Positions 58,971 to 64,000 of a DNA stretch of 64,000 bases are shown in pieces. Within the stretch, counting starts at the first letter, position 1; each line of letters opens with the position of its first letter. The position numbers and the translations under genes are program-made. The stretch lies in the NCBI GenBank assembly GCA_040221975.1, contig JAVJWR010000007.1, positions 62,001 through 126,000 of the forward strand, read 5' to 3'. The stretch comes from Haliea sp040221975 (GTDB lineage: Bacteria > Pseudomonadota > Gammaproteobacteria > Pseudomonadales > Halieaceae). Under the pieces are notes generated by a model. The model did no database searches. It had not been told where the DNA came from and saw nothing but the letters and a program-made list of their open reading frames with translations.

Positions 58971-60755
58971 TCACTTTCCTCCCTTTTTCGCTGCAGGCGC
59001 TTTCTTCCTGCTATTGGTCCTGGTTTTGGGCGAAGCGCTCTGCTTTGAGGATCGGGAGGTACGGATATGTGCCAGCGCCTGGCGACGGGACTTCTCTTCC
59101 TCACCGGTCAGTCCAACCTCCAGCTCGAAACTCTCCAGGTCATGGCGGCGCTTCTCGAGAGCGGTTTCCAGCTCGCGGATCTGGGACTGGATATCCGTCA
59201 TCTCCCTGCTGGCGGACCGATAGCGTCTTTCACTTTCCAGGCGCTCGCGCCGCTCCTGCTGCCGGTCTTCCTCCTCCCGCTGCCAGCGCATCGCACCCAT
59301 CAACACCTCACCTTTTTCGGTGTATACAGGCTTGAGCCAGATCCCATCGCTACTGAGGATCAGCTCCCGCACTTGATTCGAGTGGGCCGTGCCCCTGGAC
59401 TTTACAATGGTGAGGGCGCGGTTGCGTTCGCCGGCATTGGCGACATAGGACAGGTGAATCCAGTTGTCAGCCAGTGTGGAGATATGCGCCTTGGACTTTT
59501 CCTTGTTCTGCTCGACATCATCGAGCAGGCTCGTCAGGATAACGGTGACGCCCCGTTGTTTGGCCTCGTGAGTAATAAGCCGTATCGCGCTGTAGCCGAG
59601 CTCTTCACTGCCAATCGCCGTGAAAGCGGAGACTGGATCCAAAATCAGGAACCGCGGCTGGAATTCTTTCAGCAATTGCCGCGTTCGGCCGGCCAGCAGG
59701 TCGGGGCCCGAGGAGCGCGCGACAAAACCCTCCATGTGCAGGGTGTGGTTCTTCACCGCATCTGCCAAATGAATGTTGACGGACTTCATGTTGCGCACAA
59801 TCTCTTCGGGCGCCTCGTCAAAGCAGATATAAAGTACTTTTTCGCCGCGCTGGCTCGCACTGGCGGCCACCCCCGAGGCAAAAGTGGTCTTGGTGGTTCC
59901 CGGAGCGCCGGTCACCAGCGTTGTACTGCCGCGGAAAATGCCACCGCCAAGCATCTCGTCCAGATCCGCCATCCCCGTGGAGACGCGCTGGGTGTAGACC
60001 TTGAAGCCCCCGGCGCTGGCATCGGCCGGCACAATTTCTATCCCCTGGTCTCCAATGGTGTAGGGCACCTTGTTCTGGGTATGGCCGGAGCCGCGGTACT
60101 TCTGTATATACAGCGTCCGGTAGGCGATGCCGTGAAAACTGTCCCTGTCCAGCTCCAGCACACAGTCCGCCATATAGGTGGCGAGGTCCTCCAGGAAGCC
60201 CCTGCCGGACTGCCCCTCCAGCGGGGCATGACCTTTCATCGTGACCAGGGTGGTGAGAGCGAGCGCCTCCGTCCAGTGCTGCAGGCGCAGCAACTCCCGG
60301 CGGGCATCCAGCGGGTCGGGCATCATGTTGAGCAACACGTCGATACCGTCCAGCACCAGAAAGTTGGCCTGATTCTGCCCGATGACTCCCTCCACCGCGG
60401 CCAGCAGTCCGGAGAGATCAAAGCTGCCGCTCTGGATTACATCGGTCCGCCAGCGGGCGTCGACCAGCAGCAGGCGGTCCTTGGAGAAGGGTGCCTGCCA
60501 CCAGTCAAAGACGGCAAAATTGGACTCGATATTGTTGCGGCCCTCCTCAAATGAAACAAATATGCCGACCCGGCTAGTGTCGCTCAGCCAGTGACAGAGG
60601 GTCTGCATCGCAAACAGTGTTTTGCCGGTGCCCGCACCGCCTCTGATCACCGACACTCGGCCCCTCGGCAGGCCGCCGAGAGTCATCGCGTCAAAGCCGC
60701 GGAACCCGGTCTCGATTTTCTGCACGCCTTTCCTATTCGCCTTGGATTTTGCCAC
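58971..60755 (-). CDS. kaiC: KaiC-like double-RecA ATPase
   Basis: A 594-residue KaiC homologue with two RecA-like domains. Domain I has Walker A GGAGTGKT (39-46) and catalytic Glu pair FVSFEEGR; domain II has GAPGTTKT (283-290, Thr before the Lys where Gly is usual) and FDEAPEEI, a DE pair in place of EE. The phosphorylation site is conserved as S426-T427 in AHISTLADN. A coiled coil (about 500-555) and basic Lys/Arg tail extend past the usual end. GTG 60755 is preferred over TTG 60761 because AGAGGTG lies seven bases before it. It follows the sensory GGDEF-EAL gene by 47 bases and is coupled to kaiB. Confidence 0.93.
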   Translation of the reverse strand: MAKSKANRKGVQKIETGFRGFDAMTLGGLPRGRVSVIRGGAGTGKTLFAMQTLCHWLSDTSRVGIFVSFEEGRNNIESNFAVFDWWQAPFSKDRLLLVDARWRTDVIQSGSFDLSGLLAAVEGVIGQNQANFLVLDGIDVLLNMMPDPLDARRELLRLQHWTEALALTTLVTMKGHAPLEGQSGRGFLEDLATYMADCVLELDRDSFHGIAYRTLYIQKYRGSGHTQNKVPYTIGDQGIEIVPADASAGGFKVYTQRVSTGMADLDEMLGGGIFRGSTTLVTGAPGTTKTTFASGVAASASQRGEKVLYICFDEAPEEIVRNMKSVNIHLADAVKNHTLHMEGFVARSSGPDLLAGRTRQLLKEFQPRFLILDPVSAFTAIGSEELGYSAIRLITHEAKQRGVTVILTSLLDDVEQNKEKSKAHISTLADNWIHLSYVANAGERNRALTIVKSRGTAHSNQVRELILSSDGIWLKPVYTEKGEVLMGAMRWQREEEDRQQERRERLESERRYRSASREMTDIQSQIRELETALEKRRHDLESFELEVGLTGEEEKSRRQALAHIRTSRSSKQSASPKTRTNSRKKAPAAKKGGK

Positions 60756-60802
60756 CGTCAATCACCTCTTGAACGCACGATTTTGTGCCCGGCCGCTTAC
60801 CG

Positions 60803-63800
60803 CTAGTGCCGAGACTGCCAACTGACCAGCCAGGATTCAAACTCGCTGGCGGGGACAGGCTTGCTGTAAAGATATCCTTGTCCCTGCGCGCACCAGAGAC
60901 TCTGCAGGAAGTCCGCCTGCTCCTCGGTTTCCACGCCCTCGGCGATGGTCTCAATGCCTACTGCCGCGGCCAGACTGACAATGGCACGCACGATGGCAAC
61001 AGCATCGGATTGATGCGGCACGTCGTCGACAAAGGACTTGTCAATCTTGAGTCGATTTGGCGAGAGCTGGCGGAGATAGGCCATGCTCGAATAGCCGGTG
61101 CCAAAATCATCGATAGCCACCTTGAGGCCAATTTTCTGCAGCTCGGCGACCTTCTTCAGCGATTGCTCAGTGCTGACGATGAGCAAGCTTTCCGTGACTT
61201 CCAGCTCCAGCCGGTCCGGCGGCAGGCCTGTTTCTGCGAGCACCGCCTGCACACGCTGGACAAAGTTATCCTGCCGGAACTGCAGGACGGAAACATTGAC
61301 CGACACCGGCACATCGGCAAGGCCTCGCTCCCGCCACTGCTGGTTCTGGCGGCAGGCCTCTTTCATGATCCAGTCACCCAGAGGAATGATGAGCCCGCTG
61401 TCTTCGGCAATGGGAATGAAACGCACGGGAGGAACAAGGCCGTACTCCGGATGCTCCCAGCGGGCCAGGGCCTCATGACCGACCAGTCGCCCGCTTTGAA
61501 GATCAATTTGCGGCTGGTATGCGAGGAACAGCTCCTCGTTCTGAACGGCCGCGCGCAGCGCGTTCAGCATGGCGAGGTGCTCACCGGCATCCTCTCCCAA
61601 CTCACCGGAATAGAAATGGTAGCGGTCCTGACCGCTCCGCTTGGCCGCCAACATCGCTACATCGGCTATGTGCATGAGCCCCGTCACAGTGTTTCCGTGT
61701 TGCGGATAGATGGCGATGCCGATGCTGGCCGTGACAACAAGGCTATGCTCATCAACGAGGCAGGGCTGCGAAATCTCATGCAAGATCTTTTCCGCAACAA
61801 CGCCCACGTTTTCCCTGGACTGGATGTCGCTCAGCAGCACGACAAATTCATCTCCACCGATCCGGCACACGGAGTCGGACTCTCGCAGCCGCTTCGAGAT
61901 TCGCGCGCCGATCATTTTCAGCAACTGATCACCGATCCCATGGCCAAGGGTGTCGTTGATCAATTTGAAGTGATCGAGGTCAACAAACAGCAGCGCCAGC
62001 TGATTTCCCGCCCTTGCCGCCTGGGCAAGCATCAGCTCGAGTCGCTCCTGCAGAACCGCGCGATTGGGCAAATCAGTGAGAATATCGTGGGTTGCTATGT
62101 GCTCGACGTAGTTTTCATGTTGCTTGCGCTCGGTAATGTCCCTATAGATCGCGATATGATGGTACGCGCCGGTGGCGCTCTCTTGTGCTCGCGTTATGGA
62201 AAGCCAAACCGGAAACACCTCGCCGTCCTTGCGCCGATCCCAGACCTCGCCTTCCCAGCGATCCGTGCGGAGCAATGTGCCCCACAATTCCTGGTAGAAA
62301 TCGCGGTCGTGATGACCAGAACTCAGGATCCGTGGCGTTTTACCCAGCAATTCGGATCTTTCATATCCGGTGATGGCGCACAGCGACGGGTTGACCATGG
62401 TAAAGCGATTATCCTGGTCTGTGATAAACATGCCTTCATGACTCGAGGCGATAATCTCTGCATTCAGCAGCAGCTCGGCCTCCATGTCGCGCCGACGCTC
62501 TTCTACCTCGATCATGTCCAGGCCGTAGGCGAGGTCGGCGGTAATTTCCTGAATCAGACGCACCAGCTCTGCCTTGAAAAAACCGCTCTGCCCAGCGTAG
62601 AACTCGAGTATGCCCCAGGCACCATCCCGCCTGATGACCGGGCAGATAAGAGCGGCTTTTATGCCATGTCTTTCGTCCGCAGACTCCCACAGGGTCGCGA
62701 GTTCATGATCAGTGAAATCGTTGATGACAATCGCGCGCTGCTCCCTGATCGCCTGCGCGCAGGGTAGCAGGCTGTGCTCAACATCCACTTCTCCATATTC
62801 ATTCACCGGTTCGTCAACAAACTCGGCCCCGCGACCGTAAACAGCGCCTGTGCCTTTCAGCATCCTCCCCTCAAGCCTCCTGGCTGTCACCAGCATCAGC
62901 TCGGTATGCGTGCAGACTGTGTTGCAGACCTCATCAATCATCACCTCGGGGTCGCGAATGCGGATGATCGCGCTGTTGATGGCGCTGAGCGCGGAATAGT
63001 AGTGGTTGAGTTCGCGAAGGTCGTCCTCGGCCAGGCGGCGGGCGGTAATATCCTCGTGAAATGCGACCACCCGGACCTCGCCATCGTCGGGGAAACGCGT
63101 AAAGTGCACTGCGAACCAAAGATTTTCCGAGGGCGTAAAACAGGGGTATTCATGGCGGAAATGCTGCTTCTCGCCGGTGATCACCGCCATCAAGCCCGCC
63201 AGCACCGCCTTGGCGTCACTGTCGTCCTCCCCCCCCGCCGCGTGCCGGCAGACCTCGAGATAATTTGCGCCCCGGTCGACATCGCGCAGCCGGGCGCCCT
63301 GTTCGAGGCCGAAATCCCGCCACCGGGAATTGGTGGCAATTATGGTTCCCGTTTCATCCAGTACCGAGATATGCCCCGGCATTGAATCGATGGTGGCAAA
63401 GGCGAAGCGCTCGGATTCCTGTATTCTCGCCCGGGAGCGCTCCCGTTCCGTCACGTCATAGGCAAGAACCAGGTTGGCGTCTCTTCCCTCAAACTGCAGG
63501 GGGTTTGACGAAACCTCTACCATAATCTCGGTGCCGTCTTTCTTGCGGTGTCGCCATAACGCATTGTGCCGCAATAAAGCCTCCAAAGCCGGATCGTCGT
63601 CGGCCTTAGGCATGAGATCTTCCAGACGGGCAATTTCCTCCGGCGGAAGAATATCCCTGGCGGTCATCGACAGAAATTCATCGCGGGAATAGCCATATTT
63701 CGCTATCGCGGCTTCATTGAAGGCGAGAAACGCCAGGGAGGAACGGTCATCTATCCACATGGGATGGGGATTGCTATCGAACATCTGCCGATAGGAGACT

Positions 63801-64000
63801 TCCTGCTCGCGCAGTTGTCTCAGGGCCTCGGTTTCTTTGGCAACCACAGCCAACTGGTAGATACGTCGCTGCTGTAGCCACAGCAAGACCAGCATGGCAA
63901 TGACGGCCAGCAGCGCGATCAAGAGCACGGCGGTGATACTTTTCGCCAGCTGCCTGGCCGGAGCCAGCGCTTCCTTCCGATCCAGTTTTGCGACCAGCTG
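60803..64000 (-). CDS. Sensory PAS-GAF-PAS-GGDEF-EAL protein, N terminus beyond window
   Basis: The frame is open to base 64000, so the start lies outside the window and about 1065 residues are seen. Just inside the edge is the end of an extracytoplasmic sensor (QLVAKLDRKEALAPARQL) and a membrane helix (VLLIALLAVIAMLVLLWL), then two PAS domains (from SYRQMFDSNPHPMW and FATIDSMPGHISVL), a GAF domain (VCNTVCTHTELMLV ... CPVIRRDGAWGILEF), a third PAS (GMFITDQDNRFTMVNPS), GGDEF (RIGGDEFVVLL, intact) and EAL (HEALARW, VSVNVSVLQF, LEVTESLL, IDDFGTGYSS, RLKIDKSF, IAEGVET, GQGYLYSKP). A dual-activity cyclic-di-GMP enzyme under several sensory inputs. It directly precedes KaiC on the same strand. Confidence 0.92.
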   Translation of the reverse strand, partial: QLVAKLDRKEALAPARQLAKSITAVLLIALLAVIAMLVLLWLQQRRIYQLAVVAKETEALRQLREQEVSYRQMFDSNPHPMWIDDRSSLAFLAFNEAAIAKYGYSRDEFLSMTARDILPPEEIARLEDLMPKADDDPALEALLRHNALWRHRKKDGTEIMVEVSSNPLQFEGRDANLVLAYDVTERERSRARIQESERFAFATIDSMPGHISVLDETGTIIATNSRWRDFGLEQGARLRDVDRGANYLEVCRHAAGGEDDSDAKAVLAGLMAVITGEKQHFRHEYPCFTPSENLWFAVHFTRFPDDGEVRVVAFHEDITARRLAEDDLRELNHYYSALSAINSAIIRIRDPEVMIDEVCNTVCTHTELMLVTARRLEGRMLKGTGAVYGRGAEFVDEPVNEYGEVDVEHSLLPCAQAIREQRAIVINDFTDHELATLWESADERHGIKAALICPVIRRDGAWGILEFYAGQSGFFKAELVRLIQEITADLAYGLDMIEVEERRRDMEAELLLNAEIIASSHEGMFITDQDNRFTMVNPSLCAITGYERSELLGKTPRILSSGHHDRDFYQELWGTLLRTDRWEGEVWDRRKDGEVFPVWLSITRAQESATGAYHHIAIYRDITERKQHENYVEHIATHDILTDLPNRAVLQERLELMLAQAARAGNQLALLFVDLDHFKLINDTLGHGIGDQLLKMIGARISKRLRESDSVCRIGGDEFVVLLSDIQSRENVGVVAEKILHEISQPCLVDEHSLVVTASIGIAIYPQHGNTVTGLMHIADVAMLAAKRSGQDRYHFYSGELGEDAGEHLAMLNALRAAVQNEELFLAYQPQIDLQSGRLVGHEALARWEHPEYGLVPPVRFIPIAEDSGLIIPLGDWIMKEACRQNQQWRERGLADVPVSVNVSVLQFRQDNFVQRVQAVLAETGLPPDRLELEVTESLLIVSTEQSLKKVAELQKIGLKVAIDDFGTGYSSMAYLRQLSPNRLKIDKSFVDDVPHQSDAVAIVRAIVSLAAAVGIETIAEGVETEEQADFLQSLWCAQGQGYLYSKPVPASEFESWLVSWQSRH

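Noticed and set aside
58971..59104. Longer N terminus for KaiB (150 residues)
   Set aside because: The extra 45 residues lie over the KaiC 3' end in another frame, have no KaiB-like sequence, and a good ribosome binding site precedes the GTG at 58969.
60785..62767. 660-codon open frame on the plus strand
   Set aside because: Antisense to the sensory GGDEF-EAL gene, whose PAS, GGDEF and EAL motifs are intact; no family features.

Overview
The window is a high-GC, densely coded chromosomal segment of a Gram-negative bacterium, most likely a marine or aquatic gammaproteobacterium of the Cellvibrionales/Halieaceae kind. That placement is an inference from gene content (TonB-dependent receptor, many lipoproteins, NosP/NahK-type genes, KaiBC, abundant cyclic-di-GMP enzymes, PQQ dehydrogenase); no rRNA or other marker was available to test it. 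I saw no tRNA, rRNA, CRISPR array or prophage.

Layout. 1-9.3 kb: the start of an AMP-forming acyl-CoA synthetase, a TonB-dependent receptor and an aldehyde dehydrogenase, then a FIST protein / soluble hybrid histidine kinase pair resembling NosP-NahK, and a convergent NarL-type regulator. A complete IS1380-family element (6918-8497, 5-bp target duplication TTAGC) sits inside the kinase receiver domain; the missing 44 codons survive in frame on its far side. 9.3-23.7 kb: housekeeping and redox genes (SYLF protein, SDR, PPOX protein, transglutaminase-TPR lipoprotein, a 44-residue membrane protein behind an FNR/Anr-like box, CysH, nitronate monooxygenase-like enzyme, orphan ParA, Fe-dependent alcohol dehydrogenase, FKBP, Nudix, CinA, PdxH, gamma-glutamyltransferase, thioesterase).

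23.8-38.0 kb: thirteen same-strand, mostly overlapping or abutting genes that look like one envelope machine: a TPR/TonB-C-like periplasmic protein, four lipoproteins plus an M48 protease lipoprotein, two membrane-anchored PEGA-type proteins (one carrying a formylglycine-enzyme-like domain), a small exported acidic protein, a MotA/TolQ/ExbB-type channel, a possible actin/Hsp70-fold protein and two von Willebrand A proteins whose single membrane helix resembles ExbD/TolR. I do not recognise this combination as a named system and consider it the strongest novelty candidate.

38.0-46.9 kb: a 500-bp gene-free stretch with two copies of a structured palindromic element whose arms covary, then an MBL-fold hydrolase, a dicarboxylate symporter, a Kazal-like lipoprotein, a quinone-stress group (pirin, LysR regulator, glutathionyl-hydroquinone reductase) with a shared candidate operator, SixA and Tex. 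46.9-64 kb: four cyclic-di-GMP proteins (GGDEF-EAL x3, HD-GYP), a glycosyltransferase-like protein in one of their operons, a PQQ quinohemoprotein dehydrogenase, ArfB, and a KaiC-KaiB pair flanked on the same strand by two large sensory GGDEF-EAL proteins.

Three intergenic loci carry tandem 14-15 bp repeats of unrelated sequence at or just beyond the 3' ends of minus-strand genes.
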